64,000 nucleotides of DNA, from NCBI GenBank assembly GCA_950097015.1, contig CATNEN010000039.1, positions 1,364,001-1,428,000 on the forward strand, read 5' to 3'. Both the position numbers and the translations under genes were made by a program. The first letter of the stretch is position 1; every line of letters starts with the position of its first letter. The notes beneath the pieces were generated by a model. The model saw nothing but the letters and a program-made list of their open reading frames with translations. It made no database searches and was not told the origin of the DNA. This document shows, piece by piece, positions 1 through 13,400 of the stretch. This stretch comes from Macrostomum hystrix. Lineage: Eukaryota > Platyhelminthes > Macrostomidae.

Positions 1-1961
1 AATGGGATTTAGGTTAGAAATAAGAGAATAATGGCATTTAGGTTAGAAATACGAGAATAATGGGATTTAGGTTAGAAATAAGAGAACAATGGGATTTAGG
101 TTAGAAATAAGAGAACAATGAAATTAGTTTAGAAATAAGAGAATAATGGGATTTAGGTTAGAAATAAGAGAACAATGGCATTTAGGTTAGAAATAAGAGA
201 ACAATGGGATTTAGGTTAGAAATAAGAGAACAATGGCATTTAGGTTAGAAATAAGAGAACAATGGGATTTAGGTTAGAAATAAGAGAACAATGGGATTTA
301 GTTTAGAAATAAGAGAACAATGGGATTTAGGTTAGAAATAAGAGAACAATGGGATTTAGTTTAGAAATAAGAGAACAATGGGATTTAGGTTAGAAATAAG
401 AGAACAATGGGATTTAGTTTAGAAATAAGAGAACAATGGGATTTAGGATAGAAATAAGAGAACAATGAAATTAGTTTAGAAATAAGAGAATAATGGGATT
501 TAGGTTAGAAATAAGAGAACAATGGCATTTAGGTTAGAAATAAGAGAACAATGGGATTTAGGTTAGAAATGAGAGAACAATGGGATTTAGTTTAGAAATA
601 AGAGAATAATGACATTTAGGTTACAAATAAGAGAATAATGGGATTTAGGTTAGAAATAAGAGAATAATGGGATTTAGGTTAGAAATAAGAGAACAATGGC
701 ATTTAGGTTAGAAATTAGAGAACAATGGGATTTAGGTTAGAAATAAGAGAACAATGGGATTTAGGTTAGAAATTAGAGAACAATGGGATTTAGTTTAGAA
801 ATAAGAGAACAATGGGATTTAGGTTAGAAATAAGAGAACAATGGGATTTAGGTTAGAAATAAGAGAACAGTGGGATTTAGGTTAGAAATAAGAGAATAAT
901 GGGATTTAGGTTAGAAATAAGAGAATAATGGGATTTAGGTTAGAAATAAATAAGAGAACAATGGAATTTAGGTTAGAAATAAGAGAACAATGGGATTTAG
1001 GTTAGAAATAAGAGAACAATGGGATTTAGGTTAGAAATTAGAGAACAATGGGATTTAGGTTAGAAATAAGAGAACAATGGGATTTAGGTTAGAAATTAGA
1101 GAACAATGGGATTTAGTTTAGAAATAAGAGAACAATGGGATTTAGGTTAGAAATAAATAAGAGAACAATGGGATTTAGGTTAGAAATAAGAGAACAATGG
1201 GATTTAGGTTAGAAATAAGAGAACAATGGGATTTAGGTTAGAAATAAATAAGAGAATAATGGGATTTAGGTTAGAAATAAGAGAACAATGGGATTTAGGT
1301 TAGAAATAAGAGAACAGTGGGATTTAGGTTAGAAATAAGAGAATAATGGGATTTAGGTTAGAAATAAGAGAATAATGGGATTTAGGTTAGAAATAAATAA
1401 GAGAACAATGGGATTTAGGTTAGAAATAAGAGAACAATGGGATTTAGGTTAGAAATAAGAGAACAATGGGATTTAGGTTAGAAATTAGAGAACAATGGGA
1501 TTTAGGTTAGAAATAAGAGAACAATGGGATTTAGGTTAGAAATTAGAGAACAATGGGATTTAGTTTAGAAATAAGAGAACAATGGGATTTAGGTTAGAAA
1601 TAAATAAGAGAACAATGGGATTTAGGTTAGAAATAAGAGAACAATGGGATTTAGGTTAGAAATAAGAGAACAATGGGATTTAGGTTAGAAATAAATAAGA
1701 GAATAATGGGATTTAGGTTAGAAATAAGAGAACAATGGGATTTAGGTTAGAAATAAGAGAACAATGGGATTTAGGTTAGAAATAAGAGAACAATGGGATT
1801 TAGGTTAGAAATAAGAGAATAATGGGATTTAGGTTAGAAATAAGAGAACAATGGGATTTAGGTTAGAAATAAGAGAACAATGGGATTTAGGTTAGAAATA
1901 AATAAGAGAACAATGGGATTTAGGTTAGAAATAAGAGAACAATGGGATTTAGGTTAGAAAT
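1..1961. repeat. 29-bp minisatellite, enters from outside the window
   Basis: About 65 direct copies of a 29-bp AT-rich unit (core TTTAGGTTAGAAATAAGAGA). Common variants are G/C in the GGGATT or GGCATT part, GGTTAG or GTTTAG, and a 4-bp insertion giving ATAAATAAG. Stops are frequent in all frames, so it is not coding. The array is open at base 1, so its full length is unknown. It ends in degenerate sequence near 1961, about 740 bp beyond the stop codon of the CCDC6 gene on the other strand. Confidence 0.97.
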
Positions 1962-2700
1962 GTAATGAGGGATCTACATTAGAAATGAGATATTATTGGG
2001 AATTCACTACAAATGGGAAATCTGAGCAGTAGGTTAAAGTGAGTGAGTTACAGTTAAATAAACCTGAAAAGCACAGATGCCGAAGATAATTTTAGACAAA
2101 CAAACCTAAGCTTCATTTTACTTGCGAAAAAAACTGGCTGAATGGACCAAATTATAAACGGCAGAGCAACAAAAATACTACTCGCGGGCCCTACAAAGTA
2201 GTAGTACAGCAAAAACCAAACGCTAATGGGACGACGCGCAAAAGGCGACCAGCTGAATAAGTTTCTAAGAAACCACTGTACATAATTGACTCCACGAATG
2301 AAAAAAGCAGCGCTATGATGAATAAGAAAGCAAGAAAATATAGAACTAAGCATATAAATTATACAATGTGCAACCCACAATAGGAAATGACTCAAACGCA
2401 CAGCGCGAATTACAGTTAAATTAGTAGGCATAAGACTAAATGCAAATGACTTAGTGACAATGCGAAAACTGGAAACTGCGAAAAGTGAAAACTGGACTAG
2501 GTCGGCTCAAATGTAATTCAACACTCGAAAGAGCCTACTCATAGTAGCCAGTATAGAGTGGGAAAGCCAGGTTGCGGTGCGATATTTAGGAAAATGAGTT
2601 GCTAGAAAATATGAAAAAACCTGGTGAACGGTGACTGATGCTGAACCTTATCTGTGACCACTGTGAACAATTTTTTCATTGGTCCCGAAGTCACGGAGCT
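1962..2700. other. 3' flank of the CCDC6 gene, no gene seen
   Basis: AT-rich unique sequence between the 29-bp array and the last CCDC6 exon. It would hold the 3' untranslated region of the minus-strand CCDC6 transcript. A 125-codon minus-strand open frame (2054-2431) has low-complexity hydrophobic content and no recognisable domain, so I do not call it a gene. Confidence 0.5.
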
Positions 2701-5342
2701 TCACATCGAAGATGCGCCGCCAACGCTAGAAGTAGACGCCGTCTGCTGCCGCTGCTGCCGGTGGTGTGCACACTTTGAGCATAGCGGCTCTGGCAGCGGC
2801 TGAGCGGCAGCTTCCGTATCCAGGGAGGCGCCCGCCTCGGAGCCGGCGTCTGACTCGGAGAGGTCGCGGGTCAGCCGGTCCCGCTTGACGCTTTCGTCGT
2901 CCAGCCGGCGGCGCAGGCAGGCGTTCTCGGCCAGGAGGCTGCGCTCGTCCCGCTCCAGGCGCGACATGCTGGCCCGGTGACCCGCCTCTGCTGAGTCCAG
3001 TTGCCGGCGTAGGCTGCTCAGGTCCGCCTTGAGCTGGTTGATGTGGCTGGCCATGGCGTCCGCATCATCCAGGCTGCACTCCACCTGAGCAGCAGGTGAG
3101 GACTGGGGAGTTAATATGGGAAATTCAAAGCCCGGCTTGAGTAGAGCGAGACACTGATTAGATAATTGACTCAGATTACTGATCGTTTTGTGACGGAATG
3201 GGAGCTGATGACCGAGAGGTCAGGAGTTCAAACCTCAGCCTAAAGCAAACAATTTTTCCACGAGCAAGACATTCAATTGTATAGTGCTTGAGGTTGAGGC
3301 GGCCTCCCGCCAGTCCATGGACTGAGCAGCTGTACACAGCTTTTAGATGCGCCGCGCAATAGCTGGGGCTGTGGCACTAGCTGCACACGTGACCTAAAGC
3401 GAACCACAAATGTTGACGCAGCACAGCGGGGGTCGGTGGCAAAGCGGTTAACACGCGTGTCTCGGGCACCACGGTCCCTAAGTTCGGCGAGGCCACATTT
3501 ATTTGTGGCGCAGCTGCGGAGAGAAGGCTTTGGGGGCTTGACGTGCAATTTGCGCCCTTGAGGGCCAACCTCCAAGGCACAGTGAAATGTTCACTGCCTG
3601 ACGATGAGAAAGTCAGGGCAGATGTACACACCTGTGAGAGCGTATGCCTGCGTACAGTATCTGTGTGCGTGTGTGCTCAAGAGTCAGCGAAATGGGCAGA
3701 ATTGCCTTCTCGCTGGCTGCGGGTCTAGTGTCACTAAATGATGTGCCATTGCCCGCAGCCCTCCTGCAATTATTATTATTATTTGAGGCAGCACAGCTCA
3801 CCTGCATGTCGGAGGTGCTAGACAGTCGCCGCTGCTGCAGCTGCTGGTCTCCGTCCAGGCGCCTCTGCAGGCTCTTCTTTTCAGCCTCCAGCTTCTCCAT
3901 TCGCTTCCAAAGGCGATTCACCAGCGACTCCTGTGTGGAAATTTTTTAACAGTTGAAGGAGCTAAATGCACAGCTATCGGGTAATCGGCACGAGCAACTA
4001 ACGCCATATTGAAGTAATAAAATGCCTCTTATTTATTTTTGTAGGGCCACAGACCGCTGCTCACCTGCTCCTGCTCCAGGGAGTTCTCTAGCGCCACCTT
4101 CTCCTGCCTGAGCTGATCCAGAGCTGCCTGCTTGGCGCAGACCTCGTGCTCCAGCTTTTCAATGCGTTTCAGCAGCTTGTTGACCTGCGCCTCCTGCTCG
4201 CGCTCCAGCTGGGCCTCCAGGTCCACCTTCTCCTGCTGCAGCTTGCACAGCCGCCTGGTCAGGTCGTTGGTAAGGTGCTCCTCCTCCTGCTCGTAGCTGT
4301 GCGCCAGGCGCTCCTTCTCCTGCTGCAGGCTCTGGATCTTCTTCAGCATCGTGTTGGTGATGAACTCCTCCTCCTGCTCCGCCTGGGCCTGGATGCTGAC
4401 GCTGGCCCGGCGCAGAGTCTGGTTCTCCTGCTGCAGCGACTTCACGCGCAGCTTCAGCGTTTCAACTTCCATGCGAAGGACGCGCTTCTCCTGGGTGCCC
4501 CAATGGGAGAGCGGGATGGTCACTGTGCTGTGCCAGCTGAGTGAAATGGCCAGGAAGTGAGGGGTGGTGGTCACTGTGCTGTGCCAGCTGAGTGAAATGG
4601 CCAGGGAGTGAGGGGTGGTGGTCACTGTGCTGTGCCAGCTGAGTGAAATGGCCAGGGAGTGAGGGGTGGTGGTCACTGTGCTGTGCCAGCTGAGTGAAAT
4701 GGCCAGGGAGTGAGGGGTGATGGTCACTGTGCTCTGCCAGCTGAGTGAAATGGCCAGGAAGTGAGGGGTGGTGGTCACTGTGCTGTGCCAGCTGAGTGAA
4801 ATGGCCAGGAAGTGAGGGGTGGGTGGTCACTGTGCTGTGCCAGCTGAGTGAAATGGCCAGGGAGTGAGGGGTGGTGGTCACTGTGCTGTGCCAGCTGAGT
4901 GAAATGGCCAGGGAGTGAGGGGTGATGGTCACTGTGCTGTGCCAGCTGAGTGAAATGGCCAGGAAGTGAGGGGTGGGTGGTCACTGTGCTGTGCCAGCTG
5001 AGTGAAATGGCCAGGGAGTGAGGGGTGGTGGTCACTGTGCTGTGCCAGCTGAGTGAAATGGCCAGGGAGTGAGGGGTGATGGTCACTGTGCTGTGCCAGC
5101 TGAGTGAAATGGCCAATGGGAGAGAAGTCAAATTTGTATCATGACTAAAAATCAATATTGAATTAAAACACAATGATAGAATTTAAGCAATCAGAAAATG
5201 GTATACAAGCTATTGGATATTGTACCTGCAAAAGAGAGTCCATCCTGCATTTGAGTGACTCAAGGCTGAGTCCAGCTGACATGCTACCATCTATTGATGA
5301 TGTGTCAGACTCTGAGGCACTGTCACACTGCATAGTGGCCAT
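2701..5342 (-). CDS. CCDC6: CCDC6-like coiled-coil protein, four exons, 351 aa
   Basis: Minus-strand gene. Exons in transcript order: 5342-5226, 4490-4065, 3930-3802, 3084-2701. All junctions are GT-AG and phase 0, giving 39+142+43+127 residues. Exon 1 starts [16 protein letters not shown], close to the vertebrate CCDC6 start. Exon 2 contains [18 protein letters not shown] and exon 3 starts [18 protein letters not shown], both near-identical to the vertebrate protein. Residues 30-280 are almost entirely coiled coil. The end is an acidic Ser segment ([11 protein letters not shown]) and a short tail. Human CCDC6 is 474 aa; here the Pro-rich C-terminus is largely missing. The family is known as a cytoplasmic/nuclear coiled-coil substrate of DNA-damage signalling. 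Intron 1 holds a 51-bp minisatellite and intron 3 holds SINE copies. It is head to head with EEIG1/FAM102. Confidence 0.93.
3180..3365 (+). repeat. SINE family 2 copy (tRNA-like head, conserved tail)
   Basis: A tRNA-like head with the B-box-like run GAGGTCAGGAGTTCAAACC (about 3215-3233) is followed by a tail starting CAGTCCATGGACTGAGCAG (about 3312). The same head-plus-tail order recurs at 51083-51330, and the tail alone at about 22100-22165. It lies in intron 3 of CCDC6. The ends are not precisely defined. Confidence 0.6.
3428..3765 (+). repeat. tRNA-derived SINE family 1, copy 1
   Basis: The head carries a full polymerase III A box (TGGCAAAGCGG at about 3437), then a weak B box (AAGTTCGGCG). 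A roughly 270-bp body follows and ends near CCATTGCCCGCAGCC. A second copy in opposite orientation lies at 7782-8090 and matches over the whole length. This copy fills most of intron 3 of the CCDC6 gene. Two short open frames inside it are chance. Confidence 0.8.
4501..5125. repeat. 51-bp minisatellite in CCDC6 intron 1
   Basis: About 12 direct copies of a 51-bp unit (core CACTGTGCTGTGCCAGCTGA), starting only 10 bp upstream of the CCDC6 exon 2 acceptor. Because 51 is a multiple of three, the array gives repetitive open frames on the minus strand that merge with exon 2. The CCDC6 reading frame itself is set by the splice at 4490. Confidence 0.95.
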
Positions 5343-7427
5343 TTTAGTTTTTAGTATCTGGAAAAATATAATATATTTGGATGAAAATAGACACTGCTGT
5401 ATATAATAGGCAAAAAAGTATTCATATATATAAATAAATTCTTAAAAAATAAAATGAACAAGGCTTTCAATATATATATATAGGCTAAGGCTTAACAAGT
5501 CTTCATGAAATTAATAATAAATAATATGGTAATGTATGGTCGAATCTTTATCAAAATAATAAAATAAGAATATAAGAACAAATATTAACTACCCTAGCCT
5601 AAAATACCAAATTCTGTTGTAGTGAAAAAAATACTGAAAAAAGTACAACTTGAAACTGGCAATTTACTTATATTTATCACTATAAAGAAGTTGCCAAAAC
5701 TGGCATTATAAGTTTATAACATGAGTTTGAATTTAATGTCTGAAACTAGAGGATAGGATTGCCAAAACTGCTAGCAATGCATACTTTTTTAGAAATAATT
5801 GGTGCTGGGGGGCACAGGGCACTAAATTTTTGGATTAATTGGCCTAGGCCTACTCTAAACATATTAGTTAGGAAGTGTTAATAATTAATTGAACTTTATA
5901 GCTTTAGCTTTAAGCTTTCATTTATTTAATTTACATTTACATTTATTGGAAAAATTCCATATTGATAATTTGATTGTACCTTTGTTCTGCAACATTAGCT
6001 AGGCTAGGCCTACTATTTAATTTAAATTAAATAATCCTTCACTTAAATATAAATCTAGGTGAAAGAACAGGCCTACTGGTAGACCTACTGGTAGTTTACA
6101 TACTATTCTGATAGCGAGTCATAATAGTTAGTATAACTATAACAGATCATAAGCTTGAATCTACTATCTTGCTCATGGACTGGCTTCTGATTGTTAGCCT
6201 TCCTAAGTACTTCAAACAAAATGAATATAACACACACACACTAAACAGTATTGACCGAACGTGCGACAGCATTGAAAAAACGATTTGCATACGTTGTTTA
6301 TTTGTGCATCAATTTCAAAGACGAATTTGTAAACCAAAAATGAAAAAAACTTTTTTTTGTTCACTAGGCACCCCGAACGCTGCTTCTTAAGTTTTATGTT
6401 TGTTATACTGCACAAAACTGCGCTTGGTGGTTTTCAAACAATAACGCAATATCTCAAATTCTTAGAAGGCATACCTTGTATGGATGGATCTAATGGGATC
6501 CATCTGTGGAATATTTTTTATTGCTTGAAAAAAACCAAAGATCATACTAAGATATTTTGCTTATCTGGACAAACATTGCACTTAGTATATGCTTCTGTAG
6601 TAATATTATTATATGTCGAATTTCAAATTCATATTTTAGTCATTCTTTCCCATTATTGATTTAACTCCTCTAGAGTCTCGTTATGGAATATAGTTTTTTA
6701 AAGAAACCAAACCGGTTAAAAAAACTGGTTGAGACATACATTACCAGCTAAAATTTCATTGGCATATACTACATATTGATATAGGCAGTAGTTATAGCTA
6801 GCTATATGTACTTACAACAAAAAAATATAGTTAAATATTAAAATACTTATTGTCATTAGAGGTTTAGATTTTTTCTCAGACAATTTATTAATAAGGCATG
6901 AAATAGACTATTAAAAAGAACTATTTAAATATATGACTCTTTTCATCTTTTCAGTTGCTTGCTATTGTTTTAGGCCATCAGCTCTCCTCTATGAGAAACA
7001 ATTAATTGTCTTCATTAAAGCCCAGTTGATCATTGACTTACATAACAATGACTGTTTTTTACAAGTATGAGTGGTCTTCTAAAACTTGATCTTTAGTATT
7101 CGTTACCTTCTTTGGCTTATTGTCTTTGCTAGCTAATCTAGTATAAATAGTTTTCGAAATTGTCATCATTTTAGATATAATATAATGTATTCAACAACTC
7201 AGTTTTTTAAAACCTATGGGGTAAAACCTTTTTCACTCCATAATTAAGACTTTTTTTTCTAGATAATCACCAAATTTTTTAAATATGTTTGCATATTTAT
7301 GCAGTTGTTTGTCTTTAGTGTCACAATGTAACACTTAAATATATGCTATTGCATAGAAGTAAGATGGAGATTAAGTTCTTGAGATGAGCAAAGTTACAAG
7401 GATCCGATGCCTTGATTCCAATGCAGC
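5343..7427. promoter_or_regulatory. shared head-to-head promoter region of CCDC6 and EEIG1/FAM102
   Basis: About 2.1 kb of AT-rich unique sequence separates the two divergent start codons. It should contain both promoters and 5' untranslated regions. No TATA box, CpG-rich block or coding exon stands out. Short open frames at 6169-6659 look like chance. That it is a bidirectional promoter is inferred from geometry only. Confidence 0.45.
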
Positions 7428-10400
7428 ATGTTCACCTGCTTGCGCCCAGCAACCAGCAGCAGCAATGGGGGCCCACTGGACTGCGACACTCGCATTGCCA
7501 CCAATGACGCCTCTGCACCCGCCTCCTGCCTCAGGCGTCAGAAGCGGCGGCACAAGTTTCTGGTTCGCCTGACACTCAAGGAACTGGAAGGCGTGACGCT
7601 CAGCAACGGGGTGCTGTTCGCCAAGATGCGCCTGGTATCCGGCGGCCGCTTCTGCCAGTACTCCAGCCGTTGCGTCATTCGCAACAATAAGGTGGGTTCC
7701 CAGGCTTGCTCAGGCTGGAAATCTCCGACTTGACTGTGCAGCTCTGTGAACTGAAGGGAATTCAATGTCTTGCAGGTGGACTGTGGGCAATTGCACATCA
7801 TTAGGTGACGCTAGACCCGCAGCCAGTGAGGAGGTAACTCTGCCCATTCTGCTGACTCCTGCGCACAGACACACACAGATGCAGAACTCAGGAACACACC
7901 CACACAGGGTGTGTACATCTGCCCTGACTTTTTCATCGTCAGGCAGTGTACACTTCTACTGTGCCTTGGAAGCCCCCAAGCGTTGTCTACGCGGCTGGGC
8001 TCAAATGTGGCCTCGCCACGGAATCGAGCTCAGGCACCTTGGCGCGAGAGGCAAACGCGAAAGACCGCTCTGCCGACTTTTTACCCACCAGATTCTCAGG
8101 TCCATTCTTGACTATGATTTTTCTCTTTGGTGTGGAATATGCAGGTTTACATTGCCCCAATCTCCGCAGGTCACGTGGCTGACCGAGGCCGGCCTGCCAG
8201 ACGCCACCTACGAGTTCCCCTGCCGCATGACGTCATCGGCGGAGACCGGCGTGCTTCACTCGTGCCTGCTGCGCGTCTCCCTTCGCAAGGAGGTGCGCGG
8301 TGGCCGCTCCTACAGCAAGCTGGGCTTCGTGAACCTGGACCTGGCCCAGTACGGCCACTGCTCGGCGCCCGAGGAGCGAGCCTTCATCCTAACGCCATAC
8401 AGTCCGAACCAGAGGCTGGACAACTCGACACTGCGGCTCAGCCTGTGCCTGCGCAGCCTCCGCGGTGACCCTATCTACCGAGCCACCGACTGCGCCCGCC
8501 AGAGCGTCGGCTCCAGCTGCGGCGCCGACTCTGCCGGTGAGGCCACCACCGATTTGGCATCCGACGAGGCGTTAACTGCGTCAGCGGTCGCCATGGCACC
8601 GGTATCGGTTTCGGCAACGCAGCAGCAGCAGCAATTGCTGTTACTGCAAGGACCGAGACACTGCCGAAATCTTTCCAGCTTCTCGGCCGTGAGCTCACAC
8701 AGCCGGACTGGCAGCGGAGTCGGTTTGGAATTTGCCAGGTGAGGCGACTAGAGGGCAAATAGGGCGTCTGAGATCACCACGGCCCCTTTAACAACTGGAG
8801 AGTGTAGCTGCAGTCCCTTTAACAATTGGAGAGTGTAGCTGCAGCCCCTTTAACAATTGGAGAGTGTAGCTGCAGCCCCTTTAACAATTGGAGAGTGTAG
8901 CTGCAGTCCCTTTAACAATTGGAGAGTGTAGCTGCAGTCCCTTTAACAATTGGAGAGTGTAGCTGCAGCCCCTTTAACAATTGGAGAGTGTAGCTGCAGC
9001 CCCTTTAACAATTGGAGAGTGTAGCTGCAGCCCCTTTAACAATTGGAGAGTGTAGCTGCAGCCCCTTTAACAATTGGAGAGTGTAGCTGCAGCCCCTTTA
9101 ACAATTGGAGAGTGTAGCTGCAGTCCCTTTAACAATTGGAGAGTGTAGCTGCAGCCCCTTTAACAATTGGAGAGTGTAGCTGCAGCCCCTTTAACAATTG
9201 GAGAGTGTAGCTGCAGCCCCTTTAACAATTGGAGAGTGTAGCTGCAGTCCCTTTAACAATTGGAGAGTGTAGCTGCAGTCCCTTTAACAATTGGAGAGTG
9301 TAGCTGCAGCCCCTTTAACAATTGGAGAGTGTAGCTGCAGCCCCTTTAACAATTGGAGAGTGTAGCTGCAGTCCCTTTAACAATTGGAGAGTGTAGCTGC
9401 AGTCCCTTTAACAATTGGAGAGTGTAGCTGCAGCCCCTTTAACAATTGGAGAGTGTAGCTGCAGTCCCTTTAACAATTGGAGAGTGTAGCTGCAGCCCCT
9501 TTAACAATTGGAGAGTGTAGCTGCAGTCCCTTTAACAATTGGAGAGTGTAGCTGCAGTCCCTTTAACAATTGGAGAGTGTAGCTGCAGCCCCTTTAACAA
9601 TTGGAGAGTGTAGCTGCAGTCCCTTTAACAATTGGAGAGTGTAGCTGCAGCCCCTTTAACAATTGGAGAGTGTAGCTGCAGCCCCTTTAACAATTGGAGA
9701 GTGTAGCTGCAACTACACTCCAGAAACAGACAACTGGCTGAGGTTGCTTATCTAACTAATTTGGTCTGTTCGGAACACACTGAATGTATTGAACTACAAA
9801 AATAAAGAAAGCGTCATTTGCAAGCAATTGCAGCTGTGCACTGCTATATGATTGCAATTTGGAAAGCATTCGTCAAAGACTATTCTGCGATAGAGAATCG
9901 CTCTGTAAAAGTGCAAAGTCAGTCAAGTGCATGCTCACCCGGTGTCAGTTATGCCAACTCTTCTGCGAGTTGGAATAGCGAAAATCATAATTTCTGTTCG
10001 CTGGCCTAGTTGGAAAGCGTTTTCATTGCAATTCTGGCATCCCTGGATACACAATCACACACTCTCACACTGTGTTATCAGCCAGCCAGCTATTTAGACT
10101 GTTGCTAGTGGTGTCGCATCTCTCAAATAGGTATTTTTCAACTCTCTGTCACCGTGCATCAGGTTGAGCCGATAAGCAAGCTCAGAAAACAGGTTTACAA
10201 GCAAGGCAATAAAATTATGATTGATAGCATGGCGTTAAATCGCATTACACTGCACCACTATTTATAGATCCTCCGCAAGTACTTTTACATTGCGCCATTC
10301 TGAAACTTTAAGACAGTTTTTGCGGGCTAAGTGCCCTTGTATAATTAACTGTTTTACGACTATCCTATCCTTGAGCAGTTCTTGACTCCCCTATCCTATC

Positions 10401-13400
10401 CTTGAGCAGTCCCCTATCCTATCCTTGAGCAGTTCTTGACTTCCCTATCCTATCCTTGAGCAGTCCCCTATCCTATCCTTGAGCAGTTCTTGACTTCCCT
10501 ATCCTATCCTTGAGCAGTCCCCTATCCTATCCTTGAGCAATTCTCGACTCCCCTATCCTATCCTTGAGCAGTCCCCTATCCTATCCTTGAGCAGTCCCCT
10601 ATCCTATCCTTGAGCAGTCCCCTATCCTATCCTTGAGCAGTCCCCTATCCTATCCTTGAGCAGTTCTCGACTCCCCTATCCTATCCTTGAACAGTTCTCG
10701 ACTCCCCTATCCTATCCTTGAGCAGTTCTCGACTCCCCTATCCTATCCTTGAGCAGTTCTCGACTCCCCTATCCTATCCTTGAGCAGTTCTCGACTCCCC
10801 TATCCTATCCTTGAGCAGTCCCCTATCCTATCCTTGAGCAGTCCCCTATCCTATCCTTGAGCAGTTCTCGACTCCCCTATCCTATCCTTGAGCAGTCCCC
10901 TATCCTATCCTTGAGCAGTCCCCTATCCTATCCTTGAGCAGTCCCCTATCCTATCCTTGAGCAGTCCCCTATCCTATCCTTGAGCAGTCCCCTATCCTAT
11001 CCTTGAGCAGTCCCCTATCCTATCCTTGAGCAGTTCTCGACTCCCCTATCCTATCCTTGAACAGTTCTCGACTCCCCTATCCTATCCTTGAGCAGTTCTC
11101 GACTCCCCTATCCTATCCTTGAGCAGTTCTCGACTCCCCTATCCTATCCTTGAGCAGTTCTCGACTCCCCTATCCTATCCTTGAACAGTCCCCTATCCTA
11201 TCCTTCCCTGCTTCCCTGCTCTATGTTAGAATATTTCTTCCGAAACATATCACCATGCTCAAAACCAGAGTCCACAATAAGTTATTTTGGAAATGGCATC
11301 CAGGCTGCTTGTCGGTGAGCTGTATGTTATTCTCAATCTGCAATTCCCGATATTAGATCTCCTTTAAATTCGAGTCTTCCAAATTTTGTGTCGAAGGAGG
11401 CATGTAGTTTTAGGGTATTCAGTATGGGAATTATCCTCAAGTTCAGACCAAGCGATTTCCCAGACACCAGGTGAAGTGATGAGGCGCATTAGAGGGTGAC
11501 GGGCTGATTGACAGGCCGGCTGGCTAGCCAGAGTGACGGGAAAAGTTTCCCAGGCAAGGGGAATAAAAGCATTCAGATTAGTGGGTGCATTTCGTGCCCA
11601 TGCCGGATGAGGCGGATAATCTCCTCTTGTTTGCCTCCCCCTGCGGTGTCTGCGGGGATGTGGCCAGTTGTTTATCAAGGATTATATTATCGACCAGACT
11701 TGCCGGGTAGGGCCGCTACCGAGTCCGTCGCTCGCAGTGGCTGCTCCTTCCATCTTCGTGGCTCCCCAACTCGATTAATTCTTACCTTCAAGCGGCTTCC
11801 CGGAGTCTTCCAATCTCGCAGAGTGCCAGCCCTTCTCACCCCATCTTGTGTTAATCAGGTCCTGCGGATAGTTACCGAGAATGCAATACGAAAAGTAGAC
11901 GTAATAGTTTATGCAGGGGCTGGGGGCGCTGACGCATTGATTGGCAAGCAGGAAGCGATTCGGTCATTGCGCTGACACAGGGGTACACATGTACATCTGC
12001 CCCGACAATGTTGATATTTCACAGCCATCTCCAACCCCACCTTTCAAGGCCCGGCAGCGTCTCGGGTCTCAGCAACGGACTGGCGGAGCTTGTCGCTGCT
12101 GACCACACCCACAGCCTGGAGAGACCCAGGGTGAGTCTGTGATGGAATTCTAGTTAACTGGGTTTTGGGCATCTGCAAATAGATCAACTTCAGGTAGGAG
12201 ATTGGCGCTCTGAGCACTGAGGGATGGGACAGTGGCCCTCCTGAGCTTCACTGAGAGATGGGGACAGTGGCTCAGTTCACAGGCGGCTGGGAGATCTAGA
12301 AGATGAATGGAGTGACATGCGGCTGGGAGATCTAGAAGATGAATGGAGTGACAGGCAGCTGGGAGATCTAGAAGACGAATGGAGTGACAGGCAGCTGGGA
12401 GATCTAGAAGACGAATGGAGTGACAGGCGGCTGGGAGAGCTAGAAGACGAATGGAGTGACATGCGGCAGGGAGATCTAGAAGATGAATGGAGTGACAGGC
12501 GGCTGGGAGAGCTAGAAGACGAATGGAGTGACATGCGGCAGGGAGATCTAGAAGATGAATGGAGTGACAGGCGGCTGGGAGAGCTAGAAGACGAATGGAG
12601 TGACAGGCAGCTGGGAGATCTAGAAGACGAATGGAGTGACAGGCAGCTGGGAGAGCTAGAAGACGAATGGAGTGACAGGCGGCTGGGAGAGCTAGAAGAC
12701 GAATGGAGTGACAGGCGGCTGGGAGATCTAGAAGGAAGAGCCGAGCAGTTGCACTTATGAGTTGCGAACAGGCGGCCTTGATCCCAAATCCCCCTGTGAC
12801 AGAGGATCTTGCCAGCTCATCCGCCTCATCCTGACGCACGCATTCTGTCTCCTTTATCTCGTGTGTCCGTGGTTCCCTTTTTAATCTATTGAATTCCCTG
12901 CAGTCTGCTGCTTGGTGAATTTATTAGTGCCTTTGATTCTCCCCCGCTTCTCGTTGCCCAGCTTCTACCGTCCAGTGTCGGAGCCTCTTCAATAAATCTG
13001 AATTGTGTCTTGCATTCCCTAGTGGTTTGCAGCGGAGCAACTGCGTGGCCTCTTCTTTCTTGTCTCTGCTCTCCCTCTGTGCTTAGACCTTTTTCATGGC
13101 TGTCATGCAAGCATCGTACAAATCCTTTTTATTTATGATGATCATCGAATACAACTAAATAGTGACACCTGTGAATGTTCCGTGCCGTCTTATCGCAGTG
13201 AAGTGTGTCAGCGCTGCTGTTTGCGATGCGCATCAATTGCCTTCTGTGTGGGTCGGGAAAAGTTCTTAGCATTGTAGTGAGGTGGTTGTCAGCACCGCAT
13301 TAGGCAATGTACACATGTGCATGTGCTTTTATAAAGAGGAAAAGTGAGGCGGGTGTCAGCGCCGCTGGAGTTAATGTACATTTCTGTGTAGACTTTTTCA

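Noticed and set aside
1-1961. Telomere-like TTAGG/TTAGGTTAG runs
   Set aside because: TTTAGGTTAG occurs once per 29-bp unit, not as a continuous 5- or 6-bp repeat. It is an interstitial minisatellite.
3613-3949. Plus-strand frame 3644-3949 and the minus-frame extension past CCDC6 exon 3
   Set aside because: They run from SINE sequence into exon 3. The exon is delimited by GT-AG sites at 3802 and 3930.
12150-12839. Leu/Cys/His-rich minus frame and acidic plus frame (LEDEWSD repeats)
   Set aside because: 36-bp array inside intron 3 of EEIG1; both strands open, no support from splice sites.
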